Shown here one piece after another: positions 16,364 through 26,116 of a stretch of 40,601 nucleotides of DNA. The stretch's first letter is position 1, and each line of letters starts with the position of its first letter. Position numbers and translations under genes: made by a program. The DNA comes from a virus: IMG/VR virus record IMGVR_UViG_3300011114_000214, positions 1 to 40,601 of that record; one strand, written 5' to 3'. A model generated the notes under the pieces. It ran no database searches. It saw nothing but the letters and a program-made list of their open reading frames with translations, and was not told where the DNA came from.

Positions 16364-19300
16364 ATGGCAGAGCCAATGAAATTGGAAATGACTGTTCCAG
16401 GAACCAATCCAGCATCTAAATTCAACCCAAGAGGCCAGGATTACGATTACGAGAGGGCTATATCTTCCGGCATGGGTCCGGCTGCATCGGGTCCAAATGC
16501 CGGTCACTGGGGTTCTGTTGCTCCTGTTACTGCACAGGAGATGGCAACTCACGGACTCCCGGAAGGCAGTAGCATCATGCTTAAAGGTTCTCTTCATCCA
16601 ACATGGGACATGGCTGTTTCGGCAGAAAATGCTCGTGGATCTAAGATAGAAAAGCGAGGGGATAGATATTTCTCCGTACCGAAACAATCTAATAAGCAAA
16701 TATATGAATCATTGGTCTCGCTAAATTCAGAGCGAAATTCCAACCTAAGCATATCTGTAGATAATGCGGTAAAGTTTAATCCAGAGGTTGCCGCACAAGA
16801 TCAAAAGATATCTAGCGAGGTCGGCCTTTCTCCGGACATTGTTGCGATAAATAGAGAAAAGTTTCATCAAAGTTTACGGGCCGAAAGAATAAAGGAAATA
16901 GCTGATAACGGGATGAACCCGGCATTAAAGCAACTTTTCGCTGATCCGGAATTCGCCAAGATATCTCAACTTCACGCAAAAGAGTTAAGTGTTGTTGAGC
17001 AGTCAGCAAGAGCAATTAAAGCGGTGGGGTCCGGAGCCGTTGGGTCTCTTCTTGGTGGCGGTATTAAAGGTGCCGGATCAATAATAAGTGATCTGGCTTA
17101 CCTCCAAACCGGAGATAAGAATCTAAAATTAGGGTCTTCAATATATGGGATTGGAGAGAGCATTGAAGATTTCAGTAAAAAGTATTTAAGGCCAAGCGGC
17201 AATCTGAGCAAGCTTGAGCAGGTGGGGGAGGGTCTTGGACAAGCTGGTGGACAAGTTGCGCTGTGGGCGGTATCGCCACTTGCTAAAGTAACCTCGCTAT
17301 CATTGATGCTGGGGCAGGGAGCAACTGCCATGGAGGAGGCGATAAAGAATGATCCAGTTTCCAGAGCCGCTTCAGAGGTAGACAAGGCCGCCCAGAGATT
17401 AACTGGCGCGGTTATTACGGGAGCGACAAACGCTATTGCAACCAAGTTCTTTCTATCGGCGCCACAGACCCTGGCGTTATCTAATAAGTGGCTTCATCAT
17501 TCCATTACTGTCGGTCTTGGGGCTGCCGTTGAAGGCATCACAGAACTCGCTGAGAATGTTCTGCATGACATGGCCGGAGCAATGACAAGTGCGGAATCAA
17601 AAATAAAGTGGGCAGAGGCGCAGGATGCTGGGGAGATTGGAGCGTATGTTGGTGCCATAGTTCAGTCTATTGTAAATGCCGCGTTACATATCAAAGCAAA
17701 TAAACAGAAAAGCGAATTCGAGAAGCTGCAAACCGCCGGTGGTGAGCAGGGTTTAAAACAAAAGTCACCTGATGCATATAACAAATTCTCAGATTCAGTT
17801 GCCGCTCATATGGCGAATACAACTGATGGCCCCATTACTGATGTTTATATAGACAGAAACACATTCAAACAAGCGTTAACAGACAACAAAATAGACCCGG
17901 TCGCGGTTGGTAAAGCGATCCCATCTATTGGCGCACAAGTTGACTCCGTGGACGTAGGTGGGGACATTGTAATTCCAATGAATGACTGGATTGGGAAGGT
18001 AGTTGGAACAGATATTGGTGCAATGCTATCTCCTCATGCTAGGGGATCTGTAGATGCCCCATCTCTTAGCGAGGTCCAGCAAGCCACTGCAATGCAGCCA
18101 GAGATGTCAGAGCAGATACTCGCTGCTATAGCCAAGAAACAATTAAACGATGATTTCGTAAAGTCATCCCATGAATTCCAAGACATCATGTTTCGGCAAC
18201 TCAAGCAGACCGGAAGATATGCTGACCCAGTATCAAGAATTAATGCTCAGTTCGTCCGTGACTTTGTAGTCACCCAGGCCGCAAATCAGAACATGATGCC
18301 TATGGATTTCTTCAATAAGTATATGTACAAGGTGACCGCTGAAGGCCAGGCCGCGTTCAATCAAGAGGTTTGGCACGGATCTCCGCACAAATTCCCACCT
18401 ACGGAGAAGAACCCGCTGGGCGAGTTTAGCCTTGTGAATATCGGCACGGGCGAGGGCGCACAGGCTTTTGGCTATGGGTTTTATTTAGCTGAAGCAAAAG
18501 GATTGGCTAAAGGGTACGCGGATAATATTACCCTTAAAAATAACGAAGCCATCAAATATGATGGCGAAACAAATAAAGAAATAGACGGGGCTTTAAAAGC
18601 TCTATCTTATTTTTATAAAAATGCAGACAATATTGATCTATCAAACGCCAAACAGTTGGCTGAATTTGTAAACAATGCCGCCCAATTATCAGAAGACGAA
18701 GGTGATGTTGAAATAGCAAAAACTTTGAGAAGTTTGGATGTAAATAAATTACATGGGAACACTGGGAACATCTACAAGGTAGACTTACCTGATGAAATTA
18801 TAGCCAAAATGCTTGATTGGGAAAAGCCAATGAATCAGCAGCATCCTGATGTACAAAGGGCGTTTAACTATAAAGCCGCAGAAATGCCAAGTTTTACCAT
18901 TTCTGAGACAGGTAATCCAAATCCACTATATAAATATTCAGCAAGTCTGCGTTCCGACACTGGTAGTGATGTTAGATTTCCCGCTGCTCCAACACCTGAG
19001 GCAGCATTGAAAGAGGCTAAAGACTCAGTAAATAGCAGTGAATGGTTTAATGGAGTTAGTGGAGAAAAGGCATACAGAAAGCTGGCCGACAAGATAGGGG
19101 CTGCCGCCGCATCTAAAAAATTGTCGAAAGCCGGTGTCCCAGGTATCCGATACCTAGATGGGGTTAGTCGAGGCGCTGGCGAAGGTACATCTAATTTTGT
19201 CGTATTCGATCCCAAGGATTTGACCATTCTTGATCGCAACGGCGAAACTCAGAACCTTTTGAGGCAGTCATTATCAACTCGCCTTCCATCTTCAGCCAAG

Positions 19301-22300
19301 GCTACCGAAGATCCCATGAGTTCGGTATTGAACATTAATTTTGATGTGACAATGTCTGATGAGAAGACCCTCGCCAAGAATGTCAAAGTATTGCAAAGCA
19401 CAGTAAACTTTAGAAAGCTGAAGGGTGCTGGAGCGAAGGATATAAAGAAGAATGTTGAATCAATTATTGACCACATGGTCAGCAATCTTCTCTTCCTACA
19501 CGACTCTTTCCCGGCTGAGATGCGTGAGAGAGCGGAACTTTGGTATGACGGTGGAAGAAAAACGGCAGAGGAATGGGCGAATAGATATGGTATTAGCGAG
19601 ATGCAAGCGGCATCGGCAATTGCTGTTCTTTCCCCGCAAAATGGATGGTTTGCAAATGTAAGTTCAGCAGAACGAGTTGCTGACATTATCTTTGGAATGC
19701 AATCTTTTGTCTGGGATAGTGCCATGACAGAAGAAGCAAATAAAATCCCACAGGAAAAGCCAGAAGATAAAGCAAGGATGAAAATGGCTGAAGGAAAGTC
19801 TTTGGGTGAGTTGCTTAATGACCCAGAGATAGCCGCAAGATGGATTCGTGTTTTCGACCAGACATACAATAATCGTTCGTACAGAATACTAACCCCAGAG
19901 GGCGGTGTATCTGACTACGTTACGATAAAGGACGGAAGCGATGCAACCATGGCGTGGAAATCATTTGGAGCCATTGCCAAAGCAGTATCTATTCTGACAG
20001 ATGGAACCGCTAGTAATACTTATTACCAGATTGGAAAAGAACACAAGGTACGGAACTTCTACAATAACTTGTTCGATCCGAACAGCCCCCTTGGGTTTGC
20101 GACTATAGATACCCATGCGGTGGCTGCTGCGAACTTGCGCCCATTAGCGGCCCAGGATGACGAAGTTACTCAGGCCTTTGGTGGCGCCGGATCGTCCTCA
20201 TCTAGCAATACTGGATTAAATGGTACTTATCCGATTATTCACGAGGCTTATAGAAGGGCCGCTGAAGCCAGGGGAATACTTCCAAGGCAGATGCAATCAG
20301 TAACATGGGAAGCTGCCAGAGGGCTTTTTGAGGCATCTAAAAAGAGCGGGATGAAGACCGAAGCAAATGCGATATGGTCACGGTATAAGTCTGGAGAGAT
20401 AGATCAAGAACAGGCGCAGAAAGAAATATTTACCTTGGCCGGTGGAATTACTCCTCCAAGCTGGTCCAAGGTTCCATTCAATGACACAGTAGGGCGTACC
20501 TATGAGGGCGCATCACAAAAAGCAATCGATGCCATTGGTAATGTTGGCGCCAAGCCAAACCCTGTAAACGTCCTATTTGAAGTTGCTCCAGATCCCAATG
20601 ACGTAGAACTAACTGCCGCATGGAATGCTCTGTCACCTGCTGATAAGTTTAGAATTTCTCAAGATATTACAGCGGCGATTATCCCTAAAATACTTGAAGA
20701 GATCGGTAGTTCCGGCAAGGTTTCGGCAACGATTGGCGGGTACCTGGGAGCGACAAATCCATCCCTGTCTTTATCTATTGACAGAAAAGAACTGGCTGTA
20801 ACCGCAGCAAAACTTATCGGCCATGCCCTGTCTCAGGATGCGATGGTGGTTACAAGTGGGCAGCAAATAACAGGCACTTCCGCTGTTGGAGCGGTTTCTA
20901 TTGACCTCCCAGAGGGCTATGGAGAGAAAGAAATTACAGCTATGTATGACAAGCTGTGGGAACTTGAGAAGGACGGTAAAAAGCTTGTTAACGGATATAC
21001 CGCCCAAGATGGAATCATGGTTATTTTGAATCAATCAGGACTCAGCAATGAAGAATTTGCGCGTACAATAGAGTCACGACTAGGATCAGAGTTTGTGGTT
21101 CGCGGTGAAAATGTTTTTTCTGCTTTAATTGATAAGAAGGATTACGGTTATGACAGTAATAATGAACCAGGGGTGGCCGGACGGGCATCCATTGAAAAAC
21201 GGCGGCGTGATGATAGGTTTCGTGCAGAAGCGAACAGCCTCCTCAGAGAATCAATCGCCGAAATTGGCGCCAGAGGGACCGGAAACGGAAGCGGAAAGTA
21301 TTCGAGCGGAGGCCTTACGCCGCTTGAAGGTGGACCGGTTCGTGGCGAGGACACCAGCCCCGACCCCAAGCTTGTCAGAATCGCAGAGCAATACGCAGCA
21401 GACAATGGAATCGACCTCAAGCGACAAGCAGAATACGCCCAAGTAGATCCGGCCAGGGCAACTAGAATTGCCGATGCCTATGCCGAAATGAAGCATGACC
21501 CTCAAAACCCTGTGGTTGCAGAGGCGTATCAAAATATGATCAAGCAGACGAGGGCGCAATATCAAGCCCTTGTCGATGCTGGTTATGAATTCTATTTCTA
21601 CGACAATACCAACGATCCTTATGATGGTAACCCATGGAACGCGATGCGCGATCTTAGGGCCAACCAACGTATGGGGGTGTACTCAACAGAGGCTGGCTTT
21701 GGATCTGGGGATACTGCCGGTACTGTAGATCAAAACGTATCAAACAATCCCCTGCTAGAAGACACCGGGCTGGTCTGGATGTTTAACGGCAAGCCAAGGA
21801 AAGTCCTGGCAAACGATCTTTTCCGTGCTGTCCACGATGCATTCGGACATGGCCTGGAAGGGGTTGGGTTCAGAGCGGCCGGAGAAGAGAACGCATGGCA
21901 AGCCCACGTTAGATTGTTTACTGGATCAGCAGTCGCTGCACTTACTAGCGAAACTCGCGGCCAGAATAGTTGGACTAATTTTGGTCCATATGGAGAGCAT
22001 AATAGAACTGCGAAAGTAGAAGATACAATATTTGCTGATCAAAAAACCGGTCTATTGCCTGAGTTCGCATTGACAGAAGGTCGTGTTGGAGATCAGCAGA
22101 TCGCTCCAGAAGTTCGCCCAACTAACCTATTACGGCAGCCGGTACAAGGCCAGGAAGATGCCCGTGGTGGATTCGACCCAACCACTTTAACTACTATTCT
22201 TGGGACGGAAGCAGATAACTCCACCTTCCTCCATGAGACCGCTCACTTTTTCCTGTCGGTCTATGCGGATATGGCAGCGAATCCAAACGCAACAGAGCAG

Positions 22301-25300
22301 TCCAAACAAGATATGCAGACCGTCCTCGATTGGTTTGGAGTAAAAGATCTTGCTACCTGGAACCAAATGTCTCTGGACGAGCAGAGAAAATACCACGAGC
22401 AGTTCGCGTACAACTACGAGATCTACCTATTCGAGGGCAAGGCACCCAACATCAAATTGCAGACTATCTTTGATCGGTTCTCAGCATGGTTGGCCAGGGT
22501 ATACAAATCAATCCGTGATGATCTCAACGCAATCTACCGGCAAGAGCATGGCACTGACCTACCTATCCTGACCGGCGAGGTTAGACAGGTTATGGATAGA
22601 ATGCTTGCCACCTCAGAACAGATTAAGCAGACAGAGACCGTCCGTAACATGGTGCCTATATTCCAAACCCAGGAACAGTCTGGGATGGATGATAGCGAGT
22701 GGGCCGCTTATCAAGAGATGAGTCAAGAAGCCACCAACGCAGCCATTGGAGAGATGCAGACTGCAAGCCTACGTCAGATGAAGTGGTTATCTGGCGCTAG
22801 AAGCAGGGTTCTCAAGGAGATGCAGAAGGAGACCGCTGAGATTCGCAAATCTCTCAGGGATAAGATTGTCGAAGAGGTCAAAGCAGATCCAGTCTACCGT
22901 GCGATTAATTGGCTGAAGACCGGCGAGACCGTAGATCAGAACGGTAACGATATAAAAGTAGATGCCGGGTATAAGTTATCTATTGCCGCTGTTAAGGCAA
23001 TGTACCCAGAAAGCGATACAGCACTATATCAGGGTCCAGATTTAAAGATACTTGGCATGGGCAAGCAGCGGGGAATGATGTCTGAAGACGGACTTCATCC
23101 GGATCTAGTTGCTGAGATGTTCGGATTCAAGTCTGGTGATGATCTTGTTAGGGCATTGGTCTCCGCTCGTAAGTTTAACGATGAGGTCAATGTAAGAACA
23201 GACGAGAGAATGCTGGCCGAACACGCAGAACTGCAAGACCCAAAGTCTATTGAAGTCGCGGTCGAATCAGCAATACACAACGAGGCCCGTGCCAGATTCG
23301 TGTCTGTTGAGTTAAGGCACCTTGCCAAGGCAACTGCACCTGTCAGAGTAATGCTAGAAGCTGCTAGGCAAGCCGCTGTTGCGATATTAGCATCGAAGCC
23401 TATAGGTACTATCAAACCAAAGAATTATGCGATTGCAGAGGCTCGTGCGGCACAAGAGGCTATTGATGCAATTAAGAAGGGTGACACAGCCAAAGCATTA
23501 GAAGCCAAACGCAACCAGTTGCTGAATAACCAATTGGCGGCAGAAGCTATCAAGGCTAATCGGACCGTGGCCAAGTCTCTTGATCTATTCAAGAAAGTAT
23601 TCACCGCCGATTCTAGAATTGCAGATAAGCGCGACATGAATCTTGTTAGTGCAGCCAGGGCTATCCTTGCCAACTACGGGATGGGCAAGACTGAGTTACC
23701 GGCCGGGGCATACCTAGCAAAGGTGCAAGAGTACGATCCAGAGTTCTATGCAGAAATAGAGCCAATGATCACCGCCCATCTACAACAAGCCAAGCCAATT
23801 ACCGAACTGACAACGGATCAATTCACCGACTTATCTGAGCAGATCCAGGCTTTATGGCATCTATCGCGTAGAAATAAACAGATGGAGATTGACGGTAAGA
23901 TGGTCGATAGAAACCTTATCGTGGCTGAATTGGTTGATAGGGTTGGAGTTATTGATACAAAGAAAGAACGCCGTGGATATGACAAGGCTATGTCCGACTG
24001 GGATAAGCGCAAGATCATGTTGATGGGTGCCAGGGCTGCAATGCGTAGAGTCGAGTCCTGGGTTGATGCAATGGATGGCGGCAAGTTAGATGGTCCGTTC
24101 AGAAAGTACATCTGGAACCCGATCTCTGAGGCTGTTGCTGAATATAGAATAGCCAAGAATGAGTACCTCCAAAAGTATCTTGATATCGTTAAGTCGGTTG
24201 AGAAGGGCTTGGCTGCTGGATCTATAGCCGCCGGTGAAATAGGATACACATTCAAGAATAAGGCAGAACTGCTTCATGCCATCCTCCATACGGGGAATGA
24301 GTCTAACAAGAGAAAGCTTCTTCTTGGCCGGGGATGGGCTGAAGAGAACCAGGACGGGTCGTTAAATACCGCTCGCTGGGATAAGTTCATGTCTCGTATG
24401 TACGCAGAGAATAAGCTTTCCAAGGTTGACTTTGATTTCGCTCAGTCTGTCTGGGATCTGCTGGAAGAGATGAAGCCAGCGGCACAAAAAGTACATAAAG
24501 ATATGTACGGCTTCTACTTCAACGAGATCTCTGCTAACCCAGTTATAACTCCATTCGGTATATACAGGGGTGGATATGTACCTGCGGTGACCGACCCATG
24601 GATTAACACCGATGCGGCCATGCGTAACGAGCAAGAGACCGGCCAGACCGATAACTCCTATATGTTTCCGACCACCGGGCGGGGCTTTACCAAGGGTCGC
24701 GTTGAATACAACAAGCCATTAATGCTTGACCTTGGATACTTTCCATCCCACCTTGATAAGGTTCTAAGGTTCACTTACATCGAGCCAAAGATTAAGGATG
24801 TCGCAAAGATTGTAAAGACGAGCAAGACATTCTCTGCCGCTATGGATCAACTAGATCCAACAATCCGTGGCGATATGCTTGTGCCTTGGCTGCAAAGAAC
24901 TGCAATGCAGATGATAAAGACACCAATGAAGGGTGCCGGTGGAAAGTTGGCAGACAAGTTCTTCAGCGAGGTTAGAACCAGGACCGGGATGCAGATGATG
25001 GTTGGTAACGTAACCAATGCATTGCAACAGTTAACCGGTCTTTCCATTGGCGCGTTGAAGGTAAAGCCAGGCAATCTAAGAAATGCCCTGTGGTTATATA
25101 CCCGCCAGCCAACAGATACGTCAGCAATGGTTGCAGAAAAATCCAAGTACATGAATACCAGGATGAGCAATCAGCAATTTGAAATCTCAAAGACTATTGA
25201 GGAACTACTGCTGAATCCAAGCAAGTATGACAAATTAAGAAGCTTTGCTGGGAAGCATGGATACTTCATGCAGCAAGGTCTTCAGAATACCGTTGATACT

Positions 25301-26062
25301 ATTGTATGGATTGGCGCATATAACCAATCAATGACTGAAACCGGCAACGAGAGGGATGCTGTTAGAGCGGCCGATTCAGCGGTTCGACTCACGCAGGGCA
25401 GCTTCTCCCCGGAAGATGTATCTAGATTCGAGACCGGCACCGCATTCGTTCGAGCATTCACCATGTTTTACTCGTACTTCAATATGCAAGCAAACCTTTT
25501 AGGTACTGAATTCACCAAGACTGTTAAGGAATTCGGAGTTAAAAAGGGAATGGGCCAGTTGCTTTATATCTACACATTCGCATTTATGATCCCAGCAGTT
25601 CTTTCTGAAATCATAGTACAGGGTGCCGGTGGGTTCGCAGATGGTGACGATGATGAGTGGGATGAGAATGATGCCATGGCTTTATTCTTTGGATCGCAAG
25701 CCAGGACAGCCATAGCGATGATACCTATAGTCGGACCATCTATCATGGCCGGTGTTAATGCCTGGAACTCTAAGCCATATGATGACCGTATAAGTACATC
25801 TGCATCGATATCCGCACTTGAATCAACAGTTCGCGCACCGAATACTCTTTACAAGGCTATTGCTGAAGACGGTTCCTGGAAGAAGGCTATCCGCGATACG
25901 CTGACCGCACTTGGAATGATCACAGGTCTTCCTCTTGGGCAGATGGGTAAGCCTATTGGGTACGCTGCTGACATAGCGCAGGGCAAGGTAAACCCAGAGA
26001 GTGCTATGGATGTGACTCGTGGAGTTATCTCTGGAAAGGACGTAAATAGACCGAATCAATAA
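16364..26062 (+). CDS. giant polyvalent ejection protein (ART-like, DUF7178-like, metallopeptidase domains)
   Basis: 3232 residues, the largest gene here. Approximate layout: 1-110 N-terminal region with a GHW motif; 213-246, 286-333 and 364-410 glycine/alanine-rich helices that could enter membrane; 668-955 ADP-ribosyltransferase-like domain (EVWHGSPHKF with H671, GEGAQAFGYGFYLAE with Y707, then GVPGIRYLDG and GEGTSNFVVFD); 990-1330 DUF7178-like domain (WYDGGRKTAEEWANRYG, ATIDTHAVAAANLRPLA); 1400-1650 a further module; 1660-1905 conserved phage domain with H1824-D-A-F-G-H1829; about 1955-2050 zincin metallopeptidase with HETAH at 1957-1961 and a downstream acidic stretch; 2060-2950 long helices; 2950-3232 C-terminal region with hydrophobic segments about 3064-3091 and 3104-3134. 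This is the T7 gp16 position, so it is probably packaged and ejected first. Activities are family-based inferences. DNA around 18530-18960 looks more A/T-rich than its surroundings. Confidence 0.85.
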   Translation: MAEPMKLEMTVPGTNPASKFNPRGQDYDYERAISSGMGPAASGPNAGHWGSVAPVTAQEMATHGLPEGSSIMLKGSLHPTWDMAVSAENARGSKIEKRGDRYFSVPKQSNKQIYESLVSLNSERNSNLSISVDNAVKFNPEVAAQDQKISSEVGLSPDIVAINREKFHQSLRAERIKEIADNGMNPALKQLFADPEFAKISQLHAKELSVVEQSARAIKAVGSGAVGSLLGGGIKGAGSIISDLAYLQTGDKNLKLGSSIYGIGESIEDFSKKYLRPSGNLSKLEQVGEGLGQAGGQVALWAVSPLAKVTSLSLMLGQGATAMEEAIKNDPVSRAASEVDKAAQRLTGAVITGATNAIATKFFLSAPQTLALSNKWLHHSITVGLGAAVEGITELAENVLHDMAGAMTSAESKIKWAEAQDAGEIGAYVGAIVQSIVNAALHIKANKQKSEFEKLQTAGGEQGLKQKSPDAYNKFSDSVAAHMANTTDGPITDVYIDRNTFKQALTDNKIDPVAVGKAIPSIGAQVDSVDVGGDIVIPMNDWIGKVVGTDIGAMLSPHARGSVDAPSLSEVQQATAMQPEMSEQILAAIAKKQLNDDFVKSSHEFQDIMFRQLKQTGRYADPVSRINAQFVRDFVVTQAANQNMMPMDFFNKYMYKVTAEGQAAFNQEVWHGSPHKFPPTEKNPLGEFSLVNIGTGEGAQAFGYGFYLAEAKGLAKGYADNITLKNNEAIKYDGETNKEIDGALKALSYFYKNADNIDLSNAKQLAEFVNNAAQLSEDEGDVEIAKTLRSLDVNKLHGNTGNIYKVDLPDEIIAKMLDWEKPMNQQHPDVQRAFNYKAAEMPSFTISETGNPNPLYKYSASLRSDTGSDVRFPAAPTPEAALKEAKDSVNSSEWFNGVSGEKAYRKLADKIGAAAASKKLSKAGVPGIRYLDGVSRGAGEGTSNFVVFDPKDLTILDRNGETQNLLRQSLSTRLPSSAKATEDPMSSVLNINFDVTMSDEKTLAKNVKVLQSTVNFRKLKGAGAKDIKKNVESIIDHMVSNLLFLHDSFPAEMRERAELWYDGGRKTAEEWANRYGISEMQAASAIAVLSPQNGWFANVSSAERVADIIFGMQSFVWDSAMTEEANKIPQEKPEDKARMKMAEGKSLGELLNDPEIAARWIRVFDQTYNNRSYRILTPEGGVSDYVTIKDGSDATMAWKSFGAIAKAVSILTDGTASNTYYQIGKEHKVRNFYNNLFDPNSPLGFATIDTHAVAAANLRPLAAQDDEVTQAFGGAGSSSSSNTGLNGTYPIIHEAYRRAAEARGILPRQMQSVTWEAARGLFEASKKSGMKTEANAIWSRYKSGEIDQEQAQKEIFTLAGGITPPSWSKVPFNDTVGRTYEGASQKAIDAIGNVGAKPNPVNVLFEVAPDPNDVELTAAWNALSPADKFRISQDITAAIIPKILEEIGSSGKVSATIGGYLGATNPSLSLSIDRKELAVTAAKLIGHALSQDAMVVTSGQQITGTSAVGAVSIDLPEGYGEKEITAMYDKLWELEKDGKKLVNGYTAQDGIMVILNQSGLSNEEFARTIESRLGSEFVVRGENVFSALIDKKDYGYDSNNEPGVAGRASIEKRRRDDRFRAEANSLLRESIAEIGARGTGNGSGKYSSGGLTPLEGGPVRGEDTSPDPKLVRIAEQYAADNGIDLKRQAEYAQVDPARATRIADAYAEMKHDPQNPVVAEAYQNMIKQTRAQYQALVDAGYEFYFYDNTNDPYDGNPWNAMRDLRANQRMGVYSTEAGFGSGDTAGTVDQNVSNNPLLEDTGLVWMFNGKPRKVLANDLFRAVHDAFGHGLEGVGFRAAGEENAWQAHVRLFTGSAVAALTSETRGQNSWTNFGPYGEHNRTAKVEDTIFADQKTGLLPEFALTEGRVGDQQIAPEVRPTNLLRQPVQGQEDARGGFDPTTLTTILGTEADNSTFLHETAHFFLSVYADMAANPNATEQSKQDMQTVLDWFGVKDLATWNQMSLDEQRKYHEQFAYNYEIYLFEGKAPNIKLQTIFDRFSAWLARVYKSIRDDLNAIYRQEHGTDLPILTGEVRQVMDRMLATSEQIKQTETVRNMVPIFQTQEQSGMDDSEWAAYQEMSQEATNAAIGEMQTASLRQMKWLSGARSRVLKEMQKETAEIRKSLRDKIVEEVKADPVYRAINWLKTGETVDQNGNDIKVDAGYKLSIAAVKAMYPESDTALYQGPDLKILGMGKQRGMMSEDGLHPDLVAEMFGFKSGDDLVRALVSARKFNDEVNVRTDERMLAEHAELQDPKSIEVAVESAIHNEARARFVSVELRHLAKATAPVRVMLEAARQAAVAILASKPIGTIKPKNYAIAEARAAQEAIDAIKKGDTAKALEAKRNQLLNNQLAAEAIKANRTVAKSLDLFKKVFTADSRIADKRDMNLVSAARAILANYGMGKTELPAGAYLAKVQEYDPEFYAEIEPMITAHLQQAKPITELTTDQFTDLSEQIQALWHLSRRNKQMEIDGKMVDRNLIVAELVDRVGVIDTKKERRGYDKAMSDWDKRKIMLMGARAAMRRVESWVDAMDGGKLDGPFRKYIWNPISEAVAEYRIAKNEYLQKYLDIVKSVEKGLAAGSIAAGEIGYTFKNKAELLHAILHTGNESNKRKLLLGRGWAEENQDGSLNTARWDKFMSRMYAENKLSKVDFDFAQSVWDLLEEMKPAAQKVHKDMYGFYFNEISANPVITPFGIYRGGYVPAVTDPWINTDAAMRNEQETGQTDNSYMFPTTGRGFTKGRVEYNKPLMLDLGYFPSHLDKVLRFTYIEPKIKDVAKIVKTSKTFSAAMDQLDPTIRGDMLVPWLQRTAMQMIKTPMKGAGGKLADKFFSEVRTRTGMQMMVGNVTNALQQLTGLSIGALKVKPGNLRNALWLYTRQPTDTSAMVAEKSKYMNTRMSNQQFEISKTIEELLLNPSKYDKLRSFAGKHGYFMQQGLQNTVDTIVWIGAYNQSMTETGNERDAVRAADSAVRLTQGSFSPEDVSRFETGTAFVRAFTMFYSYFNMQANLLGTEFTKTVKEFGVKKGMGQLLYIYTFAFMIPAVLSEIIVQGAGGFADGDDDEWDENDAMALFFGSQARTAIAMIPIVGPSIMAGVNAWNSKPYDDRISTSASISALESTVRAPNTLYKAIAEDGSWKKAIRDTLTALGMITGLPLGQMGKPIGYAADIAQGKVNPESAMDVTRGVISGKDVNRPNQ

Positions 26063-26075
26063 TTATCCGTAACTA
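26061..26075 (+). repeat. recurring late-gene motif, copy B (AATTATCCGTAACTA)
   Basis: Exact 15-base copy of 7231-7245, starting on the stop codon of the giant gene and lying in the 54-base gap before the tail fibre gene; as at copy A an A/T-rich run follows. No hairpin or T-run typical of a terminator is present. Confidence 0.55.
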
Positions 26076-26116
26076 ATTTATTTAACTTACTATTAGAGTA
26101 TCCCATAGGAGTCCCG

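Noticed and set aside
19249-19869. 206-residue minus-strand ORF within the giant gene
   Set aside because: Antisense shadow of the DUF7178-like region; product lacks domain features and the plus frame is conserved.
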